Source: Candidatus Rifleibacterium amylolyticum (GTDB taxonomy: Bacteria; Muiribacteriota; Ozemobacteria; Ozemobacterales; Ozemobacteraceae). Taken from it: 64,000 bases of DNA. Below are positions 1 through 8,473 of this stretch, one piece after another. How positions within the stretch are numbered: position 1 is the first letter of the stretch; each line of letters starts with the position of its first letter. The translations under genes and the position numbers were made by a program. The stretch covers positions 186,001-250,000 of the forward strand of contig JAACJG010000006.1 of assembly GCA_009917695.1 (NCBI GenBank). Reading direction: 5' to 3'. The notes under the pieces were generated by a model, which was not told the DNA's origin, made no database searches, and saw only the letters and a list, made by a program, of their open reading frames with translations.

Positions 1-865
1 CCGAAAGGTATTCGCCTTCATCGAAAAATCTGACGCCGCGTTGCAGGTTTTCCTGTGAGGCGACCGGGCGAGCGTTATCGAGCAGAGTCGCTTTGACGAA
101 ATCCTGCGCATACTGGTTCATAACCTCTTCGGTCAGCCCGTTAAAGCATACCGCCAGCTCCTGCCTGACGTTTCCCGACTGCATAAGCCGTTTAACAAAG
201 CGATGCAGAGCGCTGCTGCCGAAAGTTTTCAACAAAAACCTTATCTTAAGATAGTTTTCGACGTATTTTTCGAGCGAAATCGGGTTACCTTCGATGTTTT
301 CGTCTTCACCACCAATGGCGTTTATATCGAAGCCGCGCCGGGTGAGCGCACGAATGCGCGCCTGCCCCTGATCGGCTGCGTGCACAGCAGTACCTTCCTT
401 GATCCACATCGGCAGACTGTCGTATTCGCGCAAACCCATGATATCTGCCATTATCGCGTGGGTCATTTCGTGTGTCATCTCTTCGAGCAGGGTTGCCTGA
501 CCGTTGATGAGAAAATCGAGGTCGAGATGAATGTAATGAATGACAGTGCGGTTGGCCGTGCGAATCGACTGGCGTTTGCCGCGCAATCTGAAGCCTTTGT
601 AGGTCAGGTGGTCAGAAAACATCACCACCACATACATCTGCTCCCGCGCCGGAATCCCAAGAGAACGCTCGATTCTTTGAAAAGCTTCCTGATAAACGAA
701 TGGCAGATCGGCGATGATTTTGCCATAACCAGGCATATTTCGGAATTTTCCACTGTAACTGGTATCGATATGCAGAACGGCCAGAGTCTCGGCCGGCATT
801 CCCATAACCAGAAGAAAGGCAACGAGCGAAGCGCAGACAACGATTCTCAGTTCGTTAATCTTCAT
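1..865 (-). CDS. Exported gluzincin-type metallopeptidase (peptidase MA-like), 3' end cut by window edge
   Basis: The reading frame is open from the ATG at 865 to the left edge, so 288 codons are seen and the C-terminus is missing. Residues 1-30 form a signal peptide (charged start, hydrophobic core, cleavage likely near AETLA). A zinc-protease motif HEMTH lies at residues 132-136, and a likely third ligand is E157 in WIKEGTA. This spacing is typical of gluzincins of the peptidase-MA type, which cleave proteins outside the cytoplasm. The start overlaps the end of the upstream TPR gene by 11 nt, which suggests translational coupling and a shared function. The substrate is unknown. The motif and export signal are clear; the exact family is an inference. 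Confidence 0.8.
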   Translation of the reverse strand, partial: MKINELRIVVCASLVAFLLVMGMPAETLAVLHIDTSYSGKFRNMPGYGKIIADLPFVYQEAFQRIERSLGIPAREQMYVVVMFSDHLTYKGFRLRGKRQSIRTANRTVIHYIHLDLDFLINGQATLLEEMTHEMTHAIMADIMGLREYDSLPMWIKEGTAVHAADQGQARIRALTRRGFDINAIGGEDENIEGNPISLEKYVENYLKIRFLLKTFGSSALHRFVKRLMQSGNVRQELAVCFNGLTEEVMNQYAQDFVKATLLDNARPVASQENLQRGVRFFDEGEYLS

Positions 866-2432
866 CGAGTGCTTCTCCCGGTGGATTGATGGGCGATGAG
901 TCAGGCTCTGCCTGTTCAGGCGTTTTATCGGCAGTTATCTCATCTTTGTTAAGCTCTGGCAAAGATTCTGTCGAACCAACATCTTCTGTGGCAGTGGCGA
1001 TTGTCTGCTGCTGCTTTTCGGCAGCCGCTTTTTCAGCGGCCACCCGTGCCTGATATACCTGTTGAAAGAGATGATGATCAGCGGCAACCTCTGGTCGGGC
1101 CAGCAGTTTGTCGAAGGTTTCGAGCGGGCTGTTGAGCATACCCATAGCATGAAGAATGCTGGCATAATGAAAATCGATTTCTGGCGTGATTTCAGTGCGC
1201 CCGGCAAAAATTGCATTCATGATTTCGAGCGCCTCTGGATATTGTGCATTCTTGTAATAAGCCCAGGCCAGCGTATCAAGATTAAAAACCCGATCCGGCA
1301 TCAGCTCTACTGACATTCGCGCCATTTCAAGCGCCTGCGGCATTTCCATTTCGAGCTCCAGCATGGTATAGGCCAGGTTGTTCAGCAGAAGCGGATCATT
1401 CGGGGTCAGTTCGAGAGCCTTTTTATAGGCAGAAACCGACGCCGGCCCGCGCTTGTATTTCATGTTGAGATCGCCAAGATATTGCCAGAGAAAAGCATCC
1501 TCCGGCAGCAGGCCGGTAGCCTCGATGGCGGTGGCAATGGCCCCCGCCCCATTCTTTTCACGATCATAAGCCATACTCAGACGATAGAGCCGGGCCGGAA
1601 CTTTTGGCTGCAGCTCATTCGCGCGCTCCAGATGCCGGACTGCATCCTCGCTCGTGTATTTTTCGACAGGGTAATCGAGAATGGTTATACCCTTGAGATA
1701 ATGCAGCGGCGCAAATGTCTCATCGCTGGCAAGTGCCTCATCGACGACCTGCAGGGCAAGATCAGCCGCCTGCAATTCATACAACACCCGCGCCCGAACC
1801 ATGGCCTGTCTGGGTGCCGGCTGGGCGGCATCAACAACAAACACCAGCAGAGCCATGAAAACAGGAATAAAGACGAGTGCGTAACGGTAAAAAACTTTGA
1901 ACAGAGGACTTGGTGCACTTTCCGGAAATCTGCTTATACGAGCCCGCGCTGAAACCGCGAGCATACCGACCAAAAAAACCGGCAGATAAATCACCGCCAG
2001 CGTTTCGAGAACGGCAAAATGGTATTGAACCGGGCCGACGGCCATGATGGTATCGTTGCCGAACAGCTCGCCAAGCTGGAATGCCAGCAAAACAGAAACA
2101 ACAAAGTTTACCGTCGAAACAAGACCGGCCTGCCAGAAACTCTGAGCCAGAGCCGGCAGCTTGAAGACTTTTGCGAACAGCCAGAAAACCAGCGCTGAAA
2201 ACAAATAGATCATGGCCAGGCCGCCACCAAAAGCCATGCCATTATCGACAGCGTCAATAATTCCGGCTTCTACGCTGAGGGCTATTGCCAGAAGTATCAG
2301 AAAAAATGGAGTCAGCACGAGCAGAATGCGCTCACGCTTCGCTTTTGCCGGCTGACTGAGATCGGCACCGCAGGTAGTACAGTAAAGCAGCGATACCGTA
2401 ACCGGCTTATGACATTCCGGGCATGTTTTCAA
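855..2432 (-). CDS. Zinc-ribbon, multi-pass membrane protein with TPR domain
   Basis: A 525-residue protein if read from the TTG at 2432. That codon lies 2 nt after the asparaginase stop and has GAGG about 10 nt upstream. An ATG at 2522 in the same frame would add 30 residues inside the asparaginase gene and looks less likely. The N-terminus is a zinc ribbon (CPEC, then YCTTCG about 10 residues later). About five hydrophobic helices follow, then roughly residues 215-450 carry TPR-like helical repeats (for example LNNLAYTMLELEMEMPQALE). The tail is Glu/Pro/Thr-rich and low complexity. It probably scaffolds other proteins at the inner membrane. No enzymatic motif is visible. It sits between asparaginase and an exported peptidase that overlaps its 3' end. 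Confidence 0.8.
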   Translation of the reverse strand: MKTCPECHKPVTVSLLYCTTCGADLSQPAKAKRERILLVLTPFFLILLAIALSVEAGIIDAVDNGMAFGGGLAMIYLFSALVFWLFAKVFKLPALAQSFWQAGLVSTVNFVVSVLLAFQLGELFGNDTIMAVGPVQYHFAVLETLAVIYLPVFLVGMLAVSARARISRFPESAPSPLFKVFYRYALVFIPVFMALLVFVVDAAQPAPRQAMVRARVLYELQAADLALQVVDEALASDETFAPLHYLKGITILDYPVEKYTSEDAVRHLERANELQPKVPARLYRLSMAYDREKNGAGAIATAIEATGLLPEDAFLWQYLGDLNMKYKRGPASVSAYKKALELTPNDPLLLNNLAYTMLELEMEMPQALEMARMSVELMPDRVFNLDTLAWAYYKNAQYPEALEIMNAIFAGRTEITPEIDFHYASILHAMGMLNSPLETFDKLLARPEVAADHHLFQQVYQARVAAEKAAAEKQQQTIATATEDVGSTESLPELNKDEITADKTPEQAEPDSSPINPPGEALDED

Positions 2433-2434
2433 AT

Positions 2435-3457
2435 TCAGCTGACCTCGTGAAGTTCGCCAACAAAGCACTTCTGCATCATTGAGTCGATCGAACCCATGTC
2501 GTCTGTCTGCCCCAGCACCCACATCAGCTTGACCAGGGTCGCTTCCGGGGTCATATCCATTGCCGGAATCGCGCCGGCTTCAAGCGCAGCCCGACCCACC
2601 TGGTAAAGTTCCATCTCGGTCGAACCGACAATACACTGAGTGCAGACTACGACCGGTACATTCCGATCGACTGCCGCACTGATAGACGGAATCAATGACT
2701 TCTCGCCAGTCGGGATATTCCCGGCTCCATAGCCTTCAAGCACTATGCCATCATGACAGCCTGCGATATACTCGATGATTTCGGGCTTCATGCCGGGATA
2801 AACCGGGATGAGCGCCACGTTTTCATTGAGGGAAGTGCGCAGCAGAGGCTTGCGACGACTGCGGGTCTTTGCGAAACTGCTGAACTTTATCGCCAGGCCG
2901 ATTGTGCCAAGAGGCACGTCGTTAACCGAAATAAAGGCCTGCATGTCGAATACAGATGTTTTTTTAGCGCGAGTGCCCCTGATGATCAAAGAACCAAAGA
3001 CAACAGCCACTTCTGCCAGATCTGAAATAGCGACGCGCACCGCATTGATGAGGTTGGCACGCCCATCTGAACCGATTTCTTCAAGCGGCACCTGCGAACC
3101 GGTTATAATCACGGGTTTGCTGAGTTCCTGCAACATGAACGATAGCGCAGAAGCTGTATAGCAAAGAGTATCGGTGCCATGCGTCACCACAAAGCCATCG
3201 TATTCTTTTATGCGTTGAAATATGGCGCGCGCTATCGTCAGCCAGACAGTCGGCGTAATGTCACTTGAATCAACGCTGGTCAGTGGCAGAATATCTATTT
3301 CGGCCAGAGTGTTGAGTTCAGGTATGCGTTCGAGAAGCTTGCCGGCGTCTTCGCATGGATAAAGGCTGCCATTGGCTCCACGCAGCATGGTGATGGTGCC
3401 GCCAGTTGTCACCAGCAGCACACGTGGCTTTTGCAACACCACGTCACGCACGTGCAT
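2435..3457 (-). CDS. ansA: L-asparaginase, cytoplasmic type I-like
   Basis: Hydrolyses L-asparagine to aspartate and ammonia. Hallmarks are the nucleophile motif TTGGTI near residue 17, DSSDITP for substrate binding, and the second active-site motif VTHGTDTL carrying the Thr/Asp pair. The length of about 340 residues fits the family. No signal peptide is present, so the enzyme should be cytoplasmic. I chose the first ATG (3457); a TTG at 3490 would add 11 residues and overlap the MCE gene by 17 nt, and neither start has a strong ribosome site. It may share a transcript with the upstream mla-like genes, as gaps are under 20 nt. Family assignment is firm; the type I label is less so. Confidence 0.9.
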   Translation of the reverse strand: MHVRDVVLQKPRVLLVTTGGTITMLRGANGSLYPCEDAGKLLERIPELNTLAEIDILPLTSVDSSDITPTVWLTIARAIFQRIKEYDGFVVTHGTDTLCYTASALSFMLQELSKPVIITGSQVPLEEIGSDGRANLINAVRVAISDLAEVAVVFGSLIIRGTRAKKTSVFDMQAFISVNDVPLGTIGLAIKFSSFAKTRSRRKPLLRTSLNENVALIPVYPGMKPEIIEYIAGCHDGIVLEGYGAGNIPTGEKSLIPSISAAVDRNVPVVVCTQCIVGSTEMELYQVGRAALEAGAIPAMDMTPEATLVKLMWVLGQTDDMGSIDSMMQKCFVGELHEVS

Positions 3458-3473
3458 GTATTTTACTGAGAAG

Positions 3474-4856
3474 TTAGAATTTATATTCAATGCCGAAGTT
3501 CACATCCCTCTTATCCATGGCATCGTCGATTCGCAGTTCGAACCTGATGTTCTCAGTCATCAGATAGCCAGCCTTGAGTCTGATCTCAGAATCGGTAGTA
3601 TCGATAAAGTCAGCAGTAAGCTGTATGACATCAGCAAGATAATAGTCAAAGCCAAGACCAACCTTAGAACTGATGATACCGCCGCGCTTGACGAAGTTGG
3701 TGTCAGCGCTGCGAGCCACCATGAGACTGAAGGCGTCGGCGCCGCCGATATCTTCGACACCGAAACGATAGAAGGTCTTATCGCTCGGATAGAGATCGAC
3801 AGTAAGATCGGAGAAGAAGGATTCGGTATCATCATGATATCTGAGCAGATATTTGAAGTCGATGCGGGTCTGACGGATATTGAGGAAAACCTTGTCAACA
3901 GCCTGAGCGAGCTTGTGGGCGTCGTCGAGACCGGTATTGATTTTCTTGCGAATTTCTTTATCGGCAACGATTTCCTTAACTTCCTGAGTGATGACGCGCG
4001 CGTTATCGGAAGCATCCTTGAGCGAATCGATCATGTTGCGCAGGTCGTCGGTCATCTTGTTGTTGCGATTGAGTTCTTCGATCATGCTGTCAAGCTTGTC
4101 AGTAGCGCTGCGAACGTTGCCGACAATCTCGCGAATATCGGTGCGCGAATCTTCCGTCATACTTGAGAGACGGTCACTGAGCAGCCTGAAGTTGGCAACC
4201 ACCGCGCGAATATCGTCGCGGTTCTTGATGATTTCGTCATCGACACGCTTGAGAATGTTATCGAGACTTTCAACTATGCTGTCAGAACGTTTCTGCACCG
4301 AGCTGATGATGTCGTTCATCTTGTCGGAAGCATTTCTGGCGTTTCTGAACATTATGCGGGTGTTTTCCTTGAGTTCGGGGTCGCCGATGATATCCTTGGC
4401 AGAAGCCGTGAGTTCCTGCAGCTTTTGAATCAGCACGTTACCCTGTTCGAAAAGTTCATCCATGCGGGTCGGGTCAGTGCCAGGGACGATGTCGCCATTA
4501 ACGACGTAAGGCGAAGAGTAATCGCGCGTCGGCATGATTTCGACAAACTTTTCCCCCATCAGACCGGCGGTTGAAATAGTAAAAGTGCTTTTACGCCTGA
4601 TGCGCATATTTTTATCTTGAATGTAAACGCGTACGTAAACCTGGTCGTCGCGAATTTCGATGCTGGTGACCTTACCGATCTTGACGCCGGACATCGACAC
4701 GGTAGAACCTTTACTCAGCCCGTTGACAGAATAAAAGCTGACAATGAATTCATAGCCCTGCTCGGTGAAACTGAGATCTCCGATGACAAACACCATATAT
4801 GAAAGCAGTGCAACTGCTATCAGAGTCATAATTCCAACTTTGGTTGTCGATTTCAT
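3474..4856 (-). CDS. mlaD: MCE/MlaD-family lipid-binding protein
   Basis: A 460-residue periplasmic protein anchored by one N-terminal membrane helix (residues 9-27). It is followed by an MCE domain (about residues 35-115) with the usual pattern around GLSKGSTVSMSGVKIGKV and STAGLMGEKFVEI. Residues 130-330 are a long alpha-helical, coiled-coil-rich stretch. The last 130 residues are rich in beta-strand patterns ending in GIEYKF, which resembles an outer-membrane beta-barrel strand, as in other long MCE proteins. In Mla systems this subunit carries phospholipids between the membranes with the MlaE/MlaF transporter. AGGAG lies 6 nt before the ATG. It follows mlaF by 17 nt. Confidence 0.9.
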   Translation of the reverse strand: MKSTTKVGIMTLIAVALLSYMVFVIGDLSFTEQGYEFIVSFYSVNGLSKGSTVSMSGVKIGKVTSIEIRDDQVYVRVYIQDKNMRIRRKSTFTISTAGLMGEKFVEIMPTRDYSSPYVVNGDIVPGTDPTRMDELFEQGNVLIQKLQELTASAKDIIGDPELKENTRIMFRNARNASDKMNDIISSVQKRSDSIVESLDNILKRVDDEIIKNRDDIRAVVANFRLLSDRLSSMTEDSRTDIREIVGNVRSATDKLDSMIEELNRNNKMTDDLRNMIDSLKDASDNARVITQEVKEIVADKEIRKKINTGLDDAHKLAQAVDKVFLNIRQTRIDFKYLLRYHDDTESFFSDLTVDLYPSDKTFYRFGVEDIGGADAFSLMVARSADTNFVKRGGIISSKVGLGFDYYLADVIQLTADFIDTTDSEIRLKAGYLMTENIRFELRIDDAMDKRDVNFGIEYKF

Positions 4857-4873
4857 TCGCTTCTCCTGTGTTT

Positions 4874-5620
4874 CTACAGCAGCGTCATCGGGCCCTGGGC
4901 CTCGCCACGTATAAACTGCTGCACAACTGGGTTGGGTGAGTTGATAATTTCTTCACGGGTTCCGATTTCGACGATCTGGCCGCCGTAATGCAGGGCTATA
5001 CGGTCGCAGACGCGATAAGCGGATTTAAGGTCATGGGTAACAACGATCGAGGTCACACCAAGGCGCTCTTTGAGACTGAGATGCAGCTCATCTATCGCCG
5101 AGGTCATTATCGGATCGAGGCCTGTCGTCGGCTCGTCATAAAGTATGATTTCGGGCTCCATGGCGATGGCGCGGGCAAGCCCGACACGTTTGCGCATGCC
5201 GCCTGAAAGCTCTGAAGGCATCAGATAATTTGTGCCTGGCAAACCCACCAGCTCGAGTTTTTCTGAGACGAGGTGATGAATGGCGCGGTTCGATAACTTG
5301 GTGTGACGACGCAGACCGAAAGCGATGTTCTCTTCGACGTTGAGTGAATCGAAAAGAGCCGCCGATTGAAACAACATGCCCATGCGCATACGCAGCGCAT
5401 CGAGGCGTTTCTGATCGAAGCGGGTGATGTCTTCGCCGTCAATAATTACCTGACCGCTGTCGGGCTTCATAAGACCGATTATGTTCTTCAGCAGCACACT
5501 TTTGCCGCAGCCGGAAGGCCCGAGGATGACAAGTGATTCACCATCGTAAATTTTGAGGTTCACACCTTTGAGAACCTTTTTCGGGCCGAAGCTTTTATGG
5601 ACGTTTGATACAATAATCAT
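4874..5620 (-). CDS. mlaF: Mla-type ABC transporter ATPase
   Basis: A 248-residue ATPase that would power phospholipid movement by the MlaE permease. Walker A is GPSGCGKS (about residues 34-41), the ABC signature is LSGGM, Walker B is IILYDEPTTGLDP, and the switch histidine is in VVTHD. The LSGGMRKRVGLARA segment is typical of the MlaF branch. The start overlaps the permease stop by 4 nt (ATGA), so the two are translationally coupled. All three core parts (permease, ATPase, MCE protein) are present; no MlaB STAS protein or MlaC shuttle is found in this operon, as is common outside Proteobacteria. Confidence 0.93.
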   Translation of the reverse strand: MIIVSNVHKSFGPKKVLKGVNLKIYDGESLVILGPSGCGKSVLLKNIIGLMKPDSGQVIIDGEDITRFDQKRLDALRMRMGMLFQSAALFDSLNVEENIAFGLRRHTKLSNRAIHHLVSEKLELVGLPGTNYLMPSELSGGMRKRVGLARAIAMEPEIILYDEPTTGLDPIMTSAIDELHLSLKERLGVTSIVVTHDLKSAYRVCDRIALHYGGQIVEIGTREEIINSPNPVVQQFIRGEAQGPMTLL

Positions 5621-6414
5621 TGCAGATAAGCCACGCAGAAATTGTTGATACCGACGGTCAAAAAGTAGTTGACCGCAAGAATCAGCATGATCGAAACGAC
5701 AACCGCGCTGGTAGTGCTCTGACCGACGCCTTCGGCGCCACCCTCAGTTGTAAAGCCTTTGTAACAACCGATAACCCCGATAATACTGCCAAAAACGGTT
5801 GCCTTGATCAGACCACCCATCAGATCCTGAATCTGCAACATGTGCAGAATCGAGTCTTTGAAGGAAATCAGCGTCAGCCCGATCTGATTGACCGCAACGA
5901 TAGAACCGCCGATCATACCAACGACATTGGTAAAAATCGTCAGCATGAAAAGCATTATGGTGCAGCCCCAGAACCTTGGCACAACCAGATATTCGACCGG
6001 GTTGGTAGCCATGGTTTCGAGAGCGTCTATCTGCTCAGTAATCTTCATGGTGCCGAGTTCGGCGGCAATGGCACTGCCAACACGACCGGCGACAACGATA
6101 GAAGTCAGAATCGGAGCTAGTTCACGTGCCATTGAAAGCGCAACAACACCGCCAACATAACTCTGGGCGCCCATCTGAGCGAACTGATATCCGATCTGTA
6201 CGACCAGAACCGCTCCGGTTGAAACCCCGGTAATGGCTACCATCAGCAGCGAATCGACACCTATGCGCGACATCTGCTCGATCAGATTGCCAAAAGCAAA
6301 ACGACCGGTTCTGAGGTTGTGAAATGTCCAGTAAATCGTCTGCAGAAACAGGATGCTGACGTTACCGACTGCATCCAGCGTATCCTTAACCATCTTTTCC
6401 AGATAACTTATCAT
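5617..6414 (-). CDS. mlaE: MlaE-family ABC transporter permease
   Basis: A 265-residue inner-membrane permease with five to six hydrophobic segments. The family signature ELAPILTSIVVAGRVGSAIA followed by ELGTMKITEQIDAL is clear. It forms the membrane core of a phospholipid transporter with the ATPase encoded immediately downstream (4-nt overlap) and the MCE protein. The ATG has AGG nine nt upstream. It starts 14 nt after the stop of the S55 peptidase gene, so that peptidase may be part of the same transcript and envelope function. Confidence 0.93.
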   Translation of the reverse strand: MISYLEKMVKDTLDAVGNVSILFLQTIYWTFHNLRTGRFAFGNLIEQMSRIGVDSLLMVAITGVSTGAVLVVQIGYQFAQMGAQSYVGGVVALSMARELAPILTSIVVAGRVGSAIAAELGTMKITEQIDALETMATNPVEYLVVPRFWGCTIMLFMLTIFTNVVGMIGGSIVAVNQIGLTLISFKDSILHMLQIQDLMGGLIKATVFGSIIGVIGCYKGFTTEGGAEGVGQSTTSAVVVSIMLILAVNYFLTVGINNFCVAYLQ

Positions 6415-6428
6415 TTCATTCTGCCTGG

Positions 6429-8276
6429 CTATTCTTCGCTAAGAGTAAGGGTTGTGTCTACCCTTCCGGTGACCACCAGATTGGTTGGCTGGATCTCGAG
6501 ATCCTTGCCATTGAGTTTGATCTTCTTCATTTCATCGCCTTCGACTGTAAGCTGGAACAGCAGGTCTGAATTTTTTGGCGAACTTGCCCAGCTGCGGATA
6601 ACCGAGTCAAAGTCTGCGGGCTGGCTGTCTTCACTGCGCGAATCACGCGAGACGCGGCTATCTCTTGGTTCAGCTCCGCCGTCAGCGTCATCGACCCGCA
6701 TATTCAGACCAAAAACCGACAAGATCAGATTTTCCTTACCGATATCCTGAGGAATCGGAATCTTGACCTTTCGAATGAATTTTTCTTCGCGGAACGGGCG
6801 CAGGGTTATCTCGACATCGAGCACCCCACCGCCGGCAACCTGAGCGTTCTTAATCTCAACCTTTTCTATTGAAAGCGTCCGACGCCGCTTTTCGACCTCA
6901 ATTTTGAGCAGCAGCCGTGTCGGCATGACTTCTTCGATGTCGCTTTCGGTAACCATCTCGATCAGACTACTGACTTCAGCAATAAGTGACTGCACTATAT
7001 CAGAGCGTGAATAAAACATGTTCTCGCGTCTGAAACTGTATTGCTCACCTGAAGTGTTGGCGCAGTCGAGAGAAATCCCCATCAGAGCAGTGCCGGCGCC
7101 AGCACGGTCGATAACGCCTTCGAGAGCCTGAACGAGAGTGGATTCGAGTACCATGGTAAAAACAGAGGGGTCTCGAACAATCTGATAGTTGATACTGCGC
7201 GTTACCTGAAGGTTCTTGTCAAGCACATCGATCTGCACGGGCACCATTTCGGGGAAACGCCCGATTTCTCCACTGACACCCTTTTCGCGGTCCTGGGTTA
7301 TGATGCCGAGCATTTCGGTAGGCACACCGATCTTAAACGGCATTTCGACGCTGGAGAAAGAATGATGGATGTAAGCGCCCGTCATCAGAAATGAAACCCC
7401 GCCTTTCTTCATGAAAGGATGGGCAAGAGCAAGAACGCGATGATCGCTGCGATGCGTAAGTGTGCCGAGAGTAGTAATGTTTATATCGCCACGCGCAAGT
7501 TGAATACCAATAGAAGAGCCCGGCTCATAACTTGCCGGTTCCATCTTTTCGTCAGGAACATCACTGGTTTTGGCCGGCAAATCCTTCTGAGCGATTTTTA
7601 TGTTTCCCCGTTTCATCCTGCTTTTGAGAACTTCGGCAGCACGCGCCTGCAGACCATCGACATAGACTTCGGCAGCAGCCTGACGCACAACAAGTTCATC
7701 AGCAGCGGGTTTTATCACGCTCGCAGGCTGATCGCAGGCAATTTCCCATACAGCCGAAAAAGTTCTTTCGCCAAGAGTTACCGGCTCAGCAAGTTGCCAG
7801 TGGCGGGGACCGGCGGGCAGACAGGCAAGTTCAGGATAACTCCAGATTTCGAGCATTTCTTCGATCGGCGTGACCAGACCAACCGTGTGATCGGTCATGA
7901 TCCAGCCCGAACTTATGCCACCAGCCAGCTTGTTGTCAATATATACCGGACTGCCACTCATACCGGCGGCAATCCCGCCAGCACGACGAATTACATCGCC
8001 GCTGACCTTTACCAGAATCGACTTGCCATTGATCAGCAGATTTTCGTTAACCTTGTTGTTGGAAAGGATACCGAGCACTTCGACTTCGAAAGTCTCGATG
8101 CGGCGACCCTGCACCACTGTTTTGCCGATGCCTCGCATGCCAACCTTGATGTCTTTAAGGCGCAGAATGTCAGTGTTGTCGGCAAAAGACTGACAACTGA
8201 CAAAAACGAGCAGCAGCAGAAGCAGCAAAAGCTGTCTGTTCAAACTTTTTTCAGCACATTTCACAGCGAGCTTCAT
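6429..8276 (-). CDS. Exported SpoIVB-like (peptidase S55) serine protease
   Basis: Read from the ATG at 8276 (615 residues). The longer frame upstream lacks a signal peptide at its start, whereas this ATG opens directly into one: basic residues, an eight-Leu core, and a likely cut after SFA (residue 32). The S55 domain is seen in GMRGIGKTVVQG (about residue 46) and the catalytic serine motif GIAAGMSGSPVY near residue 107, with SSGWIM and DHTVGLVTPIEEM after it. SpoIVB cleaves a sporulation regulator in Firmicutes; no sporulation gene is seen here, so the substrate must differ. The C-terminal half has no motif I recognise. It lies directly upstream of mlaE. Confidence 0.85.
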   Translation of the reverse strand: MKLAVKCAEKSLNRQLLLLLLLLVFVSCQSFADNTDILRLKDIKVGMRGIGKTVVQGRRIETFEVEVLGILSNNKVNENLLINGKSILVKVSGDVIRRAGGIAAGMSGSPVYIDNKLAGGISSGWIMTDHTVGLVTPIEEMLEIWSYPELACLPAGPRHWQLAEPVTLGERTFSAVWEIACDQPASVIKPAADELVVRQAAAEVYVDGLQARAAEVLKSRMKRGNIKIAQKDLPAKTSDVPDEKMEPASYEPGSSIGIQLARGDINITTLGTLTHRSDHRVLALAHPFMKKGGVSFLMTGAYIHHSFSSVEMPFKIGVPTEMLGIITQDREKGVSGEIGRFPEMVPVQIDVLDKNLQVTRSINYQIVRDPSVFTMVLESTLVQALEGVIDRAGAGTALMGISLDCANTSGEQYSFRRENMFYSRSDIVQSLIAEVSSLIEMVTESDIEEVMPTRLLLKIEVEKRRRTLSIEKVEIKNAQVAGGGVLDVEITLRPFREEKFIRKVKIPIPQDIGKENLILSVFGLNMRVDDADGGAEPRDSRVSRDSRSEDSQPADFDSVIRSWASSPKNSDLLFQLTVEGDEMKKIKLNGKDLEIQPTNLVVTGRVDTTLTLSEE

Positions 8277-8473
8277 TTGTACACCAGAACCCTTCAACCT
8301 TGCACATTCGTCAGCTACCTTCAGATAACCCGGCCATAGAGATGGTAATGACCAAAAAACAACATCAGCCAGAGTGTCAAAAAACACCTGGTCGGTAATG
8401 TATCGGCATGATACAGCCTAACATAAAGACGGGCAACAGCAATTTGTCAGAATATTGTTCTGAATGTAATTTT

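Noticed and set aside
203-889. A 228-codon open frame on the plus strand
   Set aside because: It lies opposite the exported peptidase frame, which has a signal peptide, an HEMTH motif and a coupled start. The plus-strand translation has no recognisable features.
3372-4166. A 264-codon open frame on the plus strand
   Set aside because: It is antisense to the asparaginase start and the MCE gene. Those have clear motifs and ribosome sites.
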